The position numbers were made by a program, and so were the translations under genes. Under the pieces are notes generated by a model. That model was not told the origin of the DNA. It was given only the letters and a program-made list of their open reading frames with translations, and ran no database searches. 64,000 nucleotides of DNA, taken from the NCBI GenBank assembly GCA_020723765.1, contig DYIF01000003.1, forward strand, positions 1-64,000, in the 5' to 3' direction. Positions 34,806 to 43,940 of the stretch are shown piece by piece (position 1 is the first letter of the stretch; the number at the start of each line of letters is the position of its first letter). The stretch is from Elusimicrobium minutum (lineage in GTDB: Bacteria > Elusimicrobiota > Elusimicrobia > Elusimicrobiales > UBA9959).

Positions 34806-35360
34806 TTACCCTTTTTTTATCAAACTTAAAAACTCGTTCCTGATTTTGGCGTCTTTTTCAAAACACCCTAACATCGAGCTTGTTATGGCGACTGATGTGT
34901 CGTTTTTTATTCCTCTTGACGTCATGCATAGATGTTGAGCCTCCATTATCACGCCGACTCCTTTCGGTTTTATTTTGTTATATATTGTTTTGGATATTTC
35001 TACGGTAAGCCTTTCTTGAACCTGAAGTCTTTTAGCAAATACTTCCACAAGTCTCGGTATTTTGGATAAGCCTATTATGGTTCCGTTAGGAATGTAGGCT
35101 ATATGAGCTTTTCCAAAAAACGGCAGCATATGGTGTTCGCACATAGAATAAAAAGTTATATCCTTTACTATAACCATTTCTTTGTAATCCACCTTGAAAA
35201 AAGCGTTGTTTAAGATTTTATCTATGTCTTTTTCATAGCCGCTTAAAAGCTCCGATAAGGCGCTGTTTACTCTTTGAGGAGTTTTTCTTAGCCCCTCTCT
35301 ATCCGGATTTTCTCCTATTTTTATAAGGATGTCTTTGATGTTTTTAGAAATGTCTTTCAT
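34806..35360 (-). CDS. folE: GTP cyclohydrolase I
   Basis: FolE converts GTP to 7,8-dihydroneopterin triphosphate, the first step of tetrahydrofolate synthesis. The 184-residue protein has the zinc-binding MCEHHMLPFFGKAHIAYIP and a second zinc cysteine in AQHLCMTSRG, plus GLSKIPRLVE and RLQVQERLT. It is unlinked to folP-folK/C at 24.7-27.1 kb. It is flanked by a tRNA gene and an unknown gene and appears monocistronic. Confidence 0.96.
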   Translation of the reverse strand: MKDISKNIKDILIKIGENPDREGLRKTPQRVNSALSELLSGYEKDIDKILNNAFFKVDYKEMVIVKDITFYSMCEHHMLPFFGKAHIAYIPNGTIIGLSKIPRLVEVFAKRLQVQERLTVEISKTIYNKIKPKGVGVIMEAQHLCMTSRGIKNDTSVAITSSMLGCFEKDAKIRNEFLSLIKKG

Positions 35361-35427
35361 AATTAAATTTTAGCAAATTTTGTATCCTTTAAGTTATCGG
35401 TAGGATATCTATTAATTCGATGTGTTT

Positions 35428-35934
35428 TTATTTGGATATGTTATACAGCCATCTGGAAGTGGCTAAAGTTTTGTTGGCCGATTCTATTATTTCTTTTATT
35501 TCCTTTTCTACCTTTTCTCTTTGAAGATTTGCCGACAAAAGGTCTTTGGCCGGTTGAGTTTTGATTTTTGACGAGGATGGGCTTAGCCTATAACTTGAAT
35601 TCAATGTTTTTTGTAATCTTAAAAATTTGGTTTTTATCTTTAACGAGTATAACTTCATTAATTTGAATTTTGATTTGTCTTCTTTGGATATTTTGCAATT
35701 TAAAAGCAATTTTGTTTGTTTTGAGTATGTTTCGTTCAGCTCTTTTTTTATTTGCGAGAGGTTTGAGTCGAAATTTTCGGTATTTGGGATTAAAGTCGCA
35801 AGGTCTATTTTATTATCTATGTTTACAAAATCGTTTATTATTGAATCCAGGTTTAAGCTTTCTGTGGCGTTCTCGTTTTGATTTGAAAATCCGCTTATTT
35901 GGAACATCGCCAATATTATTATCGCTTTTAGCAT
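35428..35934 (-). CDS. Hypothetical secreted helical protein
   Basis: I do not recognise this 168-residue protein. The first 17 residues are hydrophobic and look like a signal peptide. The rest is mostly helical and rich in Lys, Ser and Leu, with no cysteine pair or catalytic motif. Coding is supported by a strong ribosome binding site (GGAGG), codon use like its neighbours and a complete frame. It stands alone between folE and the CCA-adding enzyme, with 67- and 81-base gaps. Confidence 0.6.
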   Translation of the reverse strand: MLKAIIILAMFQISGFSNQNENATESLNLDSIINDFVNIDNKIDLATLIPNTENFDSNLSQIKKELNETYSKQTKLLLNCKISKEDKSKFKLMKLYSLKIKTKFLRLQKTLNSSYRLSPSSSKIKTQPAKDLLSANLQREKVEKEIKEIIESANKTLATSRWLYNISK

Positions 35935-36015
35935 ATCGTCCTCCGACTATATTATACTTCGAGCGGCTTTATAAATTAAGGGGCGTTGGTTTATAGGTTA
36001 AATAGGTCTTTTTTC

Positions 36016-37482
36016 CTACTGGTTTTTAAGGGATTTTACGTAATTAACGGCTTCTTGTTTGGTTTTTATTTTTCCTTCTATCTGTAGATTTATCAATTTT
36101 CTTATTATATCTCCTACTTTGGGAGATGGAGGAATCGCCAGTATCTTCATTATCTCGTTTCCGTTTAATAAAGGTTTTAAATAGTATACGAATCTATATT
36201 TAGAATAATTTTTGCATATCATATTTACGACTTGCAAGAATCTTAATGTTTTTTTATATCCGGTTTTTGGAAGTTTTGTCTTTATTTCGAAAGGTTTTTC
36301 TTTTGTTTTGTTGCCGTTAATCTTAAGCGTTTTTTCGCTTATGTAGCTTGAATGGTCCGCCCATGAAAGTATAAGTAGTCCCAATGTGAATTCTTTTAAG
36401 TCGTAAAATATCCTTAATATCGCTTTTTTGGTTATTATATTGTTATGAGCGATGTTTCCTATTCTAAGATGGTTCGATATTACGGTTTTTATGTATCTTA
36501 TTTCGTTGTTTGAGTATCTAAGGTTTTTAAGCGTTTTTTCGGCCAGCACCCCTCCGTATTCTTCGTGTCCGAAAAATCTTAATCTGTCCTTTATGTATTT
36601 CGCTTTATGGGGTTTTGCTATGTCGTGAAGCAAAGCCGCCATTTTAATCAAGGCTTTTTGCTTTTTTACTTCTTCTATCAGTTTGCTTTGAAGATTTAGA
36701 TATTTTGAAATATCGGGGAATAATATATCCAATCTTTTTATTACGTTAAAAGTATGTTTTAATACCCCGCCCTTCCCGTAATAAATCTCCGCGCATTTTA
36801 TTTGCAGTTTAAGTTCCGGGAATATTTCGAAAAGAATTTCGGTATCGGCCATTTTTGATAGTACTTTGGCGGATTTGTCCGTTTCAAGTATCTTTACTAT
36901 TTCTTCTCTTATCCTTTCCGGCGAAGATTGAGATATCAAATTTTTATGTTTTTTGATAAATTCTTCCGTTTCTTTGTCTATTTTAAAATCCAATACGGAG
37001 AAGAATCTATAAGCTCTTAGCATTCTTAATGGATCTTCCTCTATCGATTTTTCGCTCAAAGCTTTTATTTTTTTTCTCTTTATATCCTTAACGCCTCCGA
37101 CTATGTCTATTATGTCCTTTTGTTTTATTTTGAGATTAAAAGAGTCTTTTTTTATGTTTATCTTCACCTTTTTAATATCTATCGCAAGGGCGTTTATGGT
37201 AAAATCTCTTCTAATTATGTCGGATTCTATGTCTTTTATGGGAGACATGTCTATCGTCAGATCTCCTAAAACATTTATTCTGTATATTCCCCTTTCTTTG
37301 TCCAGAGGAAATATGTTTTGAGTTTTCGATAAGTTTTTTATTATTTTAAAAAAATCTTTTTCGGCCGTTTTTATTGCTACGTCCAAATCCTTTATTTTTT
37401 CCCCGATTAAATAATTCCTTACGGCTCCGCCGACTATGTATGAATCGTATTGCGATAAGATTTTTATGACTTTAAGGCTCAT
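36016..37482 (-). CDS. CCA-adding tRNA nucleotidyltransferase/poly(A) polymerase family with HD domain
   Basis: This 488-residue class II nucleotidyltransferase begins with the catalytic head (VGGAVRNYLIG near residue 17, metal-binding DLDVAI near 33, RRDFTINALA near 92). A neck and RNA-binding region follow with DPLRMLRAYRF, then an HD phosphohydrolase domain (LLHDIAKPHK near residue 287). It probably adds or repairs the 3' CCA of tRNAs, which fits the nearby tRNA-Gly that lacks encoded CCA. CCA addition and poly(A) addition cannot be separated safely by eye; A-adding and CC-adding pairs also exist. Confidence 0.88.
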   Translation of the reverse strand: MSLKVIKILSQYDSYIVGGAVRNYLIGEKIKDLDVAIKTAEKDFFKIIKNLSKTQNIFPLDKERGIYRINVLGDLTIDMSPIKDIESDIIRRDFTINALAIDIKKVKINIKKDSFNLKIKQKDIIDIVGGVKDIKRKKIKALSEKSIEEDPLRMLRAYRFFSVLDFKIDKETEEFIKKHKNLISQSSPERIREEIVKILETDKSAKVLSKMADTEILFEIFPELKLQIKCAEIYYGKGGVLKHTFNVIKRLDILFPDISKYLNLQSKLIEEVKKQKALIKMAALLHDIAKPHKAKYIKDRLRFFGHEEYGGVLAEKTLKNLRYSNNEIRYIKTVISNHLRIGNIAHNNIITKKAILRIFYDLKEFTLGLLILSWADHSSYISEKTLKINGNKTKEKPFEIKTKLPKTGYKKTLRFLQVVNMICKNYSKYRFVYYLKPLLNGNEIMKILAIPPSPKVGDIIRKLINLQIEGKIKTKQEAVNYVKSLKNQ

Positions 37483-37519
37483 AAACTAAATTTTAACATT
37501 TTTATATTGATTTAAGTCA

Positions 37520-38401
37520 TTATCTTGTTTGTTTCGGGTCGAATATATCCCTGAAGGAATCTCCTATAAGATTAAATCCGTAAACAAAAAAGAATATAAA
37601 AGCCGACGGTATTATTACTATATGAGCGTATTCTAAAGGGTTTGATAAACTGGATATTATCCAGTTTCTCGACATCGATATCACCTGCCCCCAATCCGCA
37701 TATCCCTGCGGAGAGCCTAAACCTAAAAAGCTTAAAGAAGATGCCATTAAAACTATGTTTGCTATGTCCAAGGAGGCCATTATTATAAGATTATATATCG
37801 CATTGGGTATTATGTGTTTTTTTAGTATCCAGAAAGAGTTTGCTTTTATTATCCTGGAATACTCTATATAATCCATAGATTTTATTTTTAATATCTCGCT
37901 TCTAAAAAGTCTTGCGTAACTCGGCCATGAAACAAAGGCTAATGCTATCACTATTTTCTCCATTCCCGGACCGAGTATGCTCGCTATTACCATGGCCAAG
38001 ACCAAAGAAGGTATGGATAAAATCATATCCGTAAATCTCATTATTAACTCGTCGGTTAATCCTCCGTAATATCCGCTTAACCATCCTATAATGATTCCTA
38101 TTAAAGCCGAAATCACGACCACTGTTACGCTTATCTTAAAAGCTAATCTTGTTCCCCAAACCATGGAGTAAAATATATCGTATTGGTTTTGAGTGGTTCC
38201 GAAAGGGGCTTTTAAAGAAGGTTTTTGAGGTATGGGCGAAAAGCTGTGTTGTTTGGATATGTAGGGGTCGTTTGGATTATATTTTCCGGCTATAAACGGA
38301 GCGAAGATTCCAACTAAGATATATAAAGATATTATAAAGACGCCTATTTTGCTTTGCTTGTTCGATATTAATTTTTTAAATATATCTTTTAAGCTATTCA
38401 T
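37520..38401 (-). CDS. Peptide/oligopeptide ABC transporter permease, DppC/OppC type
   Basis: This 293-residue inner-membrane permease has an N-terminal OppC-type helix, six membrane helices in all, and the ABC-permease EAA loop (about 180-200: YSRIIKANSFWILKKHIIPNA). The FGTTQNQYDIF segment and GLGSPQGYADWGQ near the end are typical of DppC/OppC. It overlaps the dppB-like gene by eight bases. It pairs with the permease and two ATPases upstream to import peptides or, in some family members, nickel or sugars. Confidence 0.92.
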   Translation of the reverse strand: MNSLKDIFKKLISNKQSKIGVFIISLYILVGIFAPFIAGKYNPNDPYISKQHSFSPIPQKPSLKAPFGTTQNQYDIFYSMVWGTRLAFKISVTVVVISALIGIIIGWLSGYYGGLTDELIMRFTDMILSIPSLVLAMVIASILGPGMEKIVIALAFVSWPSYARLFRSEILKIKSMDYIEYSRIIKANSFWILKKHIIPNAIYNLIIMASLDIANIVLMASSLSFLGLGSPQGYADWGQVISMSRNWIISSLSNPLEYAHIVIIPSAFIFFFVYGFNLIGDSFRDIFDPKQTR

Positions 38402-39425
38402 ATCTTATCCTCGGGTCTACGACGGAGTACAATATGTCTATTATTAAATTCCCTATTAAAAACAAAGCCGATACCACTATCGCAAAGCCCATTACCCCGC
38501 TTATATCCAGCCTTAAAGCGCATTTTACCCCCCAGCTGCCTATTCCGGGCCAGTCGAAAATTGTTTCCGTTATTACCACCCCTCCTAAAAGTCTTATTAG
38601 CTGTAATCCTCCTACCGTAAGTTGAGGTATAAGAATATTCTTTTTTATGTGTTTTTTCATTATATAATCTTCATCGAGCCCCTTTGCTCTCAAAGTTCTT
38701 ACATAATCTTTATTGAGTTCTTCTATTACGGATGTTCTTGTTATTTTTATAAATACCGCGGATGTCCCGAGGAATATTGAAAAAGCCGGGAGAAATAGAT
38801 GTTTTAGACAATCCATTAAAACTTTAATATCAGCGTTTAGTATGGAATCTATAATCATAAAACCGGTGTATTTTTTAAAAGACAGCGAAGATATCATAAT
38901 GTCGGTATAAGCGGAGTATCTTCCGGGCTCAAAGATACCCAAAATTCCATAGAATATCAAAAGCAAAAAAATCCCTATTATAAAGGAAGGAATGGAATAA
39001 AAAAAAGAAGAAACGGAAGATATTATTTTATCGACCAATTCCCCTTTTCTTCTTGCCGATAACACTCCTAAAAAATTTCCTATTAAAAATATCGGTATTA
39101 TTGAAAAAACGGTAAGCTCTATAGTGGCCGGTATATAGGTTTTAACGGCTTTTAAGACGTCCATTTTGGCGGTTTGAGAATATCCTAACTCTCCGGTAAA
39201 CGTTCTTTTAAGCCAGTTCGAGTATTTTTTTATTATGGAGGAGTCTAAGTCGTATTTTTTTATTATTTCGGATATCTCTTCGTTTGTTAATTCCTTATCG
39301 GAGCTTGAATATGCCGTGGCCAGAGTTTGGGGCGGCAGGATGTTTATAGCGGAAAAAAGTATGAATGTTATTCCCAAAAAAGTAATCGGAATGGATATTA
39401 TTTTTCTTTTTATAAACTTACTCAC
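38394..39425 (-). CDS. Peptide/oligopeptide ABC transporter permease, DppB/OppB type
   Basis: This 343-residue permease begins with the DppB/OppB-type N-terminal helix (KRKIISIPITFLGITFILF) and has a long loop with KYDLDSSIIKKYSNWLKRTFTGELGYS split across residues 55-80. The EAA loop is in the LRAKGLDEDYIMKKHIKKN region. The start codon is GTG (39425), supported by AAGGAG eight bases upstream, overlapping the M20 peptidase gene. It forms the transmembrane channel with the DppC-like protein. Confidence 0.92.
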   Translation of the reverse strand: MSKFIKRKIISIPITFLGITFILFSAINILPPQTLATAYSSSDKELTNEEISEIIKKYDLDSSIIKKYSNWLKRTFTGELGYSQTAKMDVLKAVKTYIPATIELTVFSIIPIFLIGNFLGVLSARRKGELVDKIISSVSSFFYSIPSFIIGIFLLLIFYGILGIFEPGRYSAYTDIMISSLSFKKYTGFMIIDSILNADIKVLMDCLKHLFLPAFSIFLGTSAVFIKITRTSVIEELNKDYVRTLRAKGLDEDYIMKKHIKKNILIPQLTVGGLQLIRLLGGVVITETIFDWPGIGSWGVKCALRLDISGVMGFAIVVSALFLIGNLIIDILYSVVDPRIRYE

Positions 39426-40518
39426 GTCCGAGCTCCTTTATTAATGTCAAAATAATTTCAAAAGATTTTTTAAACTCCGAAAGGTCCAGATACTCTTCGT
39501 CGCTATGAACGTTTTTCATTCCCGTCGGAATGTTTGGAGTTATTATCCCCATGCGGTAAAAATTATTGGCGTCGGTTCCTCCGAAGCTTTCGGTGAAATT
39601 CGGGGTTATTCCGTTTTTTAAGTACGATTTTTTTAGCGTTTTAATAAAATGGTTGTTTGGTTTTATTGAAAAACAATCGAATCTTTTTGTGATTTTATAA
39701 AAATAATTAGGAGAGCCGTTAATATGTTTTTGTTTTTTTATCGTTTGTTTTACGATTTTATCTATGGTTTTTTCTATTTTATCCATTTCTTTTCTATCAA
39801 ATCCTCTTATCTCCCCTTTTATTTTCGTTTTTTCCGGCACTATGTTGATTCCATTCCCGCCTTCTATAAATCCGATATTTAGCGTAGTATTTTTAGATAA
39901 TCTTCCCGTATCGATTTTATCTATTATCTTTGCCATTATCTTAATGGCCGAAATTCCTTTTTCAGGATCTACTCCCGAGTGAGCCGCTTTGCCTTTTATT
40001 TCTATTTCGAAATTATCCACTCCCACCGATTTTATTACGACGTTTTCAACGCTTTTTTCGTTATCAAGGACAAGACCGAACTTTGAGTTTAACATCTTTT
40101 TATCCAGTTTGGAACTTCCCAAAAGCCCTACCTCTTCTCCAACGGTAAATACCAGCTCAAGCGGCGGATGAGGTATTTTATTTTCAAATAAAGTTTTTAC
40201 CAATTCTATTATTATAGCGATACCCGCCTTGCAATCGGCTCCCAATACGGTTTTGTTTTCGGTTTTTATCCTGTTTTTTTCTATTTTAATAATCGGTTTT
40301 TTTGAAGTTTTAACCGTGTCTAAATGAGCCGATAGAAGAAAAGGATTTGTATTTTTGTTTCCGTTTATTTTAACGATTATGTTCCCGTTTTCGTCTCGTA
40401 AGATTTCATCGGAAAATTTCCGCAATTTTTTTATTAAATAATCTCCCAATTTCTTTTCGTTTCCGGATGGCGAGAGTATACGGGCCATTTCGATGAAGTT
40501 TTTTGTCATTCTTTCCAT
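39418..40518 (-). CDS. M20-family metallopeptidase (PepT-like)
   Basis: The 366-residue cytoplasmic enzyme has the two-metal site of the M20 clan: SAHLDTVK (His-x-Asp), the bridging Asp in GADCKAGIA, the catalytic GEEVGLLGS glutamates, and SFGGTDANNF near the C-terminus. A lid/dimerisation domain lies around residues 180-290. It sits between the ATPase and permease genes of a peptide importer and overlaps the permease, so it probably hydrolyses imported di- or tripeptides. Exact specificity is inferred. Confidence 0.85.
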   Translation of the reverse strand: MERMTKNFIEMARILSPSGNEKKLGDYLIKKLRKFSDEILRDENGNIIVKINGNKNTNPFLLSAHLDTVKTSKKPIIKIEKNRIKTENKTVLGADCKAGIAIIIELVKTLFENKIPHPPLELVFTVGEEVGLLGSSKLDKKMLNSKFGLVLDNEKSVENVVIKSVGVDNFEIEIKGKAAHSGVDPEKGISAIKIMAKIIDKIDTGRLSKNTTLNIGFIEGGNGINIVPEKTKIKGEIRGFDRKEMDKIEKTIDKIVKQTIKKQKHINGSPNYFYKITKRFDCFSIKPNNHFIKTLKKSYLKNGITPNFTESFGGTDANNFYRMGIITPNIPTGMKNVHSDEEYLDLSEFKKSFEIILTLIKELGRE

Positions 40519-40519
40519 T

Positions 40520-41386
40520 TTACCTTCCGCATTTTAAAAAATGATTTTCATTTATTTTAACGGTTTCGTTTAGATAATCTTCGCATAATTTTTCATACTC
40601 GGGGCATACCCCCGAAAATACGCATTTGGAATAAGATTCTCTTTCTTTTATTTTTAGATTTTTCTTTTCGCTATCGGTAGATAGTATGGATGATATTAAT
40701 ATTTTGGTATACGGGTGAGCGGGTTTTTTAATTATTTCCTCGGTATCTCCCCATTCCATAAGATTTCCGCGGTATAAAATTATCGTTTTATGGGCTAAAT
40801 AATATATCGAGGATATATCGTGAGATACGAATATCATTGTAAATTTTTTCTCTTCCCATAAATCCTTTAATAAATTTAATATCTGAGCCGATACGGATAT
40901 ATCCAGACTGGATATCGGTTCGTCGCATATTAAAAGTTCCGGTTCGGTTATTACGGCTCTGGCTATAGCCACTCTTTGTTTCTGACCCCCGGAAAGTTGA
41001 TGAGGATATTTTGTTTTTATTTCTATAGGCAAACCGACTTTCTTAATGATATTTTCGGCTTTTTCTTCCAGAACTTCCGTTCTTTTTTCTCCGCTTATTA
41101 TCAAAGGTTCGGCTATTATGTCTCTTATCCTCATCCTGGGGTTTAAGCTTGAAGAAGGGTCTTGAAAAACAAACTGAAGTTTTGTTTTTTCAAATTTTTT
41201 TATCGTTAAACTTCCTTCTGTAGGTTTTTCGATTCCCGATATTATTTTGCAAAGCGTGGTTTTCCCGCTTCCCGATTGCCCCAAAACGCCTATTATTTCT
41301 CCTTCTTCCACTTCTAAATTTATATCTTTTAACGCGTAAAAATTTCCGTATTTTACCGACAAATCTTTTATGCTAATTATTTTCAT
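40520..41386 (-). CDS. Peptide ABC transporter ATPase, DppF/OppF type
   Basis: This ABC ATPase has Walker A GQSGSGKTT, Q-loop FQDPSSSLNPRM, signature LSGGQKQRVAIARA, Walker B LLICDEPISSLD and the H-loop FVSHD. The C-terminal oligopeptide-transporter extension is cysteine-rich (CVFSGVCPEYEKLCEDYL and a final C), the place where OppD/F-type ATPases can carry an Fe-S cluster. I chose ATG 41386 because the domain begins there; an in-frame ATG lies 18 bases upstream within the previous gene. Confidence 0.92.
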   Translation of the reverse strand: MKIISIKDLSVKYGNFYALKDINLEVEEGEIIGVLGQSGSGKTTLCKIISGIEKPTEGSLTIKKFEKTKLQFVFQDPSSSLNPRMRIRDIIAEPLIISGEKRTEVLEEKAENIIKKVGLPIEIKTKYPHQLSGGQKQRVAIARAVITEPELLICDEPISSLDISVSAQILNLLKDLWEEKKFTMIFVSHDISSIYYLAHKTIILYRGNLMEWGDTEEIIKKPAHPYTKILISSILSTDSEKKNLKIKERESYSKCVFSGVCPEYEKLCEDYLNETVKINENHFLKCGR

Positions 41387-41388
41387 AT

Positions 41389-42342
41389 TTAAACATTCCA
41401 GCATCTATAATAACCGCTTTCCGTTATTTTTTCGCTCGGGCTTTTGGCGCATTTTTCATCGGCGTAATCGCATCTATTTATAAATCTGCAACCTTCGGGC
41501 GTTTCGGAGATTGAAGGGGTGGATCCTTTTATCGATTTAAGCCTGTTTTTATTATCCATTTTTATTACGGAATTTAAAAGCGCTTTTGTGTAAGGGTGGC
41601 GCGGATTTTTTACTATGTTTTCCGTTTTCCCCGCTTCCATTATCTCACCGAGGTACATAACATAAGTATATTCGGAATAATTGGATACTATCGAAAAATT
41701 ATGAGTTATCAGTATAACCGATAATTTTTTTTCCTTTTTAAATTTTTCTATCGTATCGAGTATTTCCATCTGGGTAACGACATCCAGAGCCGTGGTCGGC
41801 TCGTCGGCTATTAAAAGTTTCGGTTCCGATATTAAGGCCATAGCCAGAAGTATTCTTTGTCTTTGTCCGCCTGAAAAATTATGAGGGTAAAGGTTAATTT
41901 TAGAGGAAGGTATAGAAAGCTCGGTTAAAATTTCTTTCGCTTTTTTTATCGCGGTTTCTTCGTCGCACAGATTGTGTTTTGTAAGAATCTCGGTAATTTG
42001 AGTTTTAATATCCACTACCGGGTTTAATGCGGTCATCGGTTCCTGAAAAACAAAAGATATTTCTTTACCCCTTATTTCTCTTATCTGTTCTTCGGATAGT
42101 TCGGTTAAATCTTTTGAGTCGAATATTATACTTCCTTCTTTTATTTTTAGATTTTTTTCTAAAAGTTTTATTATAGATAATGCGGTTATCGTTTTCCCGC
42201 TTCCCGATTCCCCCACTATAGCTACCGTTTTTTCTTTGGGTATGGATAGGTTTATTTTGTTTATTATATTGAAATGGCGGTCTTTTATTAAAGCCTGAAC
42301 CGATAGATTTTTAATCTCGAGTATGTAATTGTCATCAGACAC
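41389..42342 (-). CDS. Peptide ABC transporter ATPase, DppD/OppD type
   Basis: The 317-residue ATPase has Walker A GESGSGKTI, FQEPMTALNP, signature FSGGQRQRILLAMAL, Walker B LLIADEPTTALD and the H-loop ITHNF. The C-terminal extension has CRFINRCDYADEKC and a final cysteine near the end, the OppD-type cysteine set. The start is GTG at 42342 with GGGAGAG upstream, directly after dtd. It pairs with the DppF-like ATPase. No substrate-binding protein gene accompanies the set. Confidence 0.92.
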   Translation of the reverse strand: MSDDNYILEIKNLSVQALIKDRHFNIINKINLSIPKEKTVAIVGESGSGKTITALSIIKLLEKNLKIKEGSIIFDSKDLTELSEEQIREIRGKEISFVFQEPMTALNPVVDIKTQITEILTKHNLCDEETAIKKAKEILTELSIPSSKINLYPHNFSGGQRQRILLAMALISEPKLLIADEPTTALDVVTQMEILDTIEKFKKEKKLSVILITHNFSIVSNYSEYTYVMYLGEIMEAGKTENIVKNPRHPYTKALLNSVIKMDNKNRLKSIKGSTPSISETPEGCRFINRCDYADEKCAKSPSEKITESGYYRCWNV

Positions 42343-42795
42343 TTATCTCTCCCTGCTGTTTATTATTATGGTTACCGGACCCTCGTTTTTTATATCCACC
42401 GACATTTCTGCACCGAATACCCCGGTTTTTATTTTGTTAGGTTCGTATTTTTCTTTTAATTTTTTTACGAAATCTTCGTAGATTTTTTCCGCTTCCTTCG
42501 GCTTCATCGCTTTTGTAAAATCGGGTCTTCTTCCCTTTTTGGTATCTCCAAGCAAAGTAAATTGCGATATTACCAGAGCCTCGCCGTTTATGTCTTTTAA
42601 AGACAGGTCGAATTTGCCTTCGGTGTTTGAGAATATTCTAAGGTTTAATATCTTGTCGCAGAGCCATTCTATGTCTTTGTCGCAGTCGTCTTCGGCTATT
42701 CCTATTAAAATATTTAATCCTTCACCTATTCTGGAGTGTAAATTATTACCTATTGTTACGGAGGATTCCTTTACTCTTTGAACGACGCATATCAT
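42343..42795 (-). CDS. dtd: D-aminoacyl-tRNA deacylase
   Basis: Dtd removes D-amino acids wrongly attached to tRNA. The 150-residue protein is full length, with the family motifs MICVVQRV at the start, ISQFTLLGD around residue 77 and NEGPVTIII at the end, where GP is the cis-proline motif that gives chiral selection. It is 15 bases after the barrel-sandwich protein gene and immediately before the peptide transporter ATPase, so it is probably cotranscribed with both. Confidence 0.95.
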   Translation of the reverse strand: MICVVQRVKESSVTIGNNLHSRIGEGLNILIGIAEDDCDKDIEWLCDKILNLRIFSNTEGKFDLSLKDINGEALVISQFTLLGDTKKGRRPDFTKAMKPKEAEKIYEDFVKKLKEKYEPNKIKTGVFGAEMSVDIKNEGPVTIIINSRER

Positions 42796-42810
42796 ATCCG
42801 AGGATTTTTG

Positions 42811-43932
42811 TTATTCCTCGAGTATTTCGACGTTGGCTCTCGGAACCATCACTTTTTCCCCTCCGTCGAGTTCCACTTCAAGCACTCTTACGTGGCTTTC
42901 GGTAGGTATTATGGTGGGCTCGGGAGGAAGTTTAGATACTTTGCCTATAAGTCCGAAGTAAGGTTCTCTTATTATTCTTACCTTGTCGCCTATTTCCATC
43001 CATGTTCTGGACTCGTCTTTTCTTTTAACGTCCAGTTTGGGAGAACCGCATATTATTATCTCGGGTCTCATAACGCCGGCTCTTATTTGCGTCGCTCCGC
43101 TGACCGACGCCTTTTCCCCTTCCCTTGTTTTTAAAAGTTTGAAAGTATATTCCGCCATTCTTATTTGTCCAAAACCTTCGGTAACTATTATCGTGGTTCC
43201 TAATTGTTCGCTTCCTGTTACGGCCACTCCTATGTCGTAACCCAATAATTGTCTTAAATCTTTATCGTGTATTCCGCCGACCACTATGGCATGAACGCCC
43301 ACTTTGATGGCTTTTTTAATCGCATCAAGCCCGGCGTGTCTTCCCCCCACTATTATCTTGCCTTTATCGGTATCTTTTATGTCTTCCGATAAAAGTTCGT
43401 CGTTTGGAGTCTGAACGGCCACCCTTATCTCTCCGTTTGTCTCTCCGCCTATTCCGAATATCCCCTGTATAAAAGTGCCTTCCGTTTCTATTTCGACTCC
43501 GAAATTCTCTTCCACTTTTACCACCTTGCCTTTTATATAAGCTTTTAGCGGAAGTATTTTGGGAGGCTCTCTAAATAGAACCTGTCCGGTTATTTCGGAT
43601 ACCGAGTCTATGGTGCCTGTAATTGGAGCTTCGACTTGAGAGCGCAAAAACTTTATGAAAGATTTGGTTTCCGCTATTACCTCTCCTTTTTTTACGGCGT
43701 CCCCTTCTTTTTTTAACATATAATTTTTAAGTTCGGATGGTTCGCATCCAAGCCTGTTTGCTATGTTTACCGAATAAACTTTGCCGGGAAGTTCCGCTTC
43801 GGCTACCACGTCTAAAGCGTCGACTTCTTTCCCGACGCTTACTAGAACCTTCCCCGGTATCGGGAGAACTCTTTTCTTTTTTATTAAGGTTAACGGTAAA
43901 ACTTTAAGTCCTGGCGTATATGCGTGAGCCAT
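42811..43932 (-). CDS. Barrel-sandwich/KOW-like protein of the GlmL cluster, function unknown
   Basis: I do not know the function of this 373-residue soluble protein. The N-terminal third (about 15-125) has two biotinyl/lipoyl- or RnfC-like barrel-sandwich halves (VLVSVGKEVDALDVVAEAEL and LKKEGDAVKKGEVIAE) without a modifiable lysine motif I could identify. A central alpha/beta part has GGRHAGLDAIKKAIKVGVHA and VGGIHDKDL. The C-terminal 65 residues look like an SH3/KOW beta-barrel. It lies eight bases after the GlmL-family gene, and that pairing suggests a joint role. Confidence 0.7.
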   Translation of the reverse strand: MAHAYTPGLKVLPLTLIKKKRVLPIPGKVLVSVGKEVDALDVVAEAELPGKVYSVNIANRLGCEPSELKNYMLKKEGDAVKKGEVIAETKSFIKFLRSQVEAPITGTIDSVSEITGQVLFREPPKILPLKAYIKGKVVKVEENFGVEIETEGTFIQGIFGIGGETNGEIRVAVQTPNDELLSEDIKDTDKGKIIVGGRHAGLDAIKKAIKVGVHAIVVGGIHDKDLRQLLGYDIGVAVTGSEQLGTTIIVTEGFGQIRMAEYTFKLLKTREGEKASVSGATQIRAGVMRPEIIICGSPKLDVKRKDESRTWMEIGDKVRIIREPYFGLIGKVSKLPPEPTIIPTESHVRVLEVELDGGEKVMVPRANVEILEE

Positions 43933-43940
43933 AATTCCTC

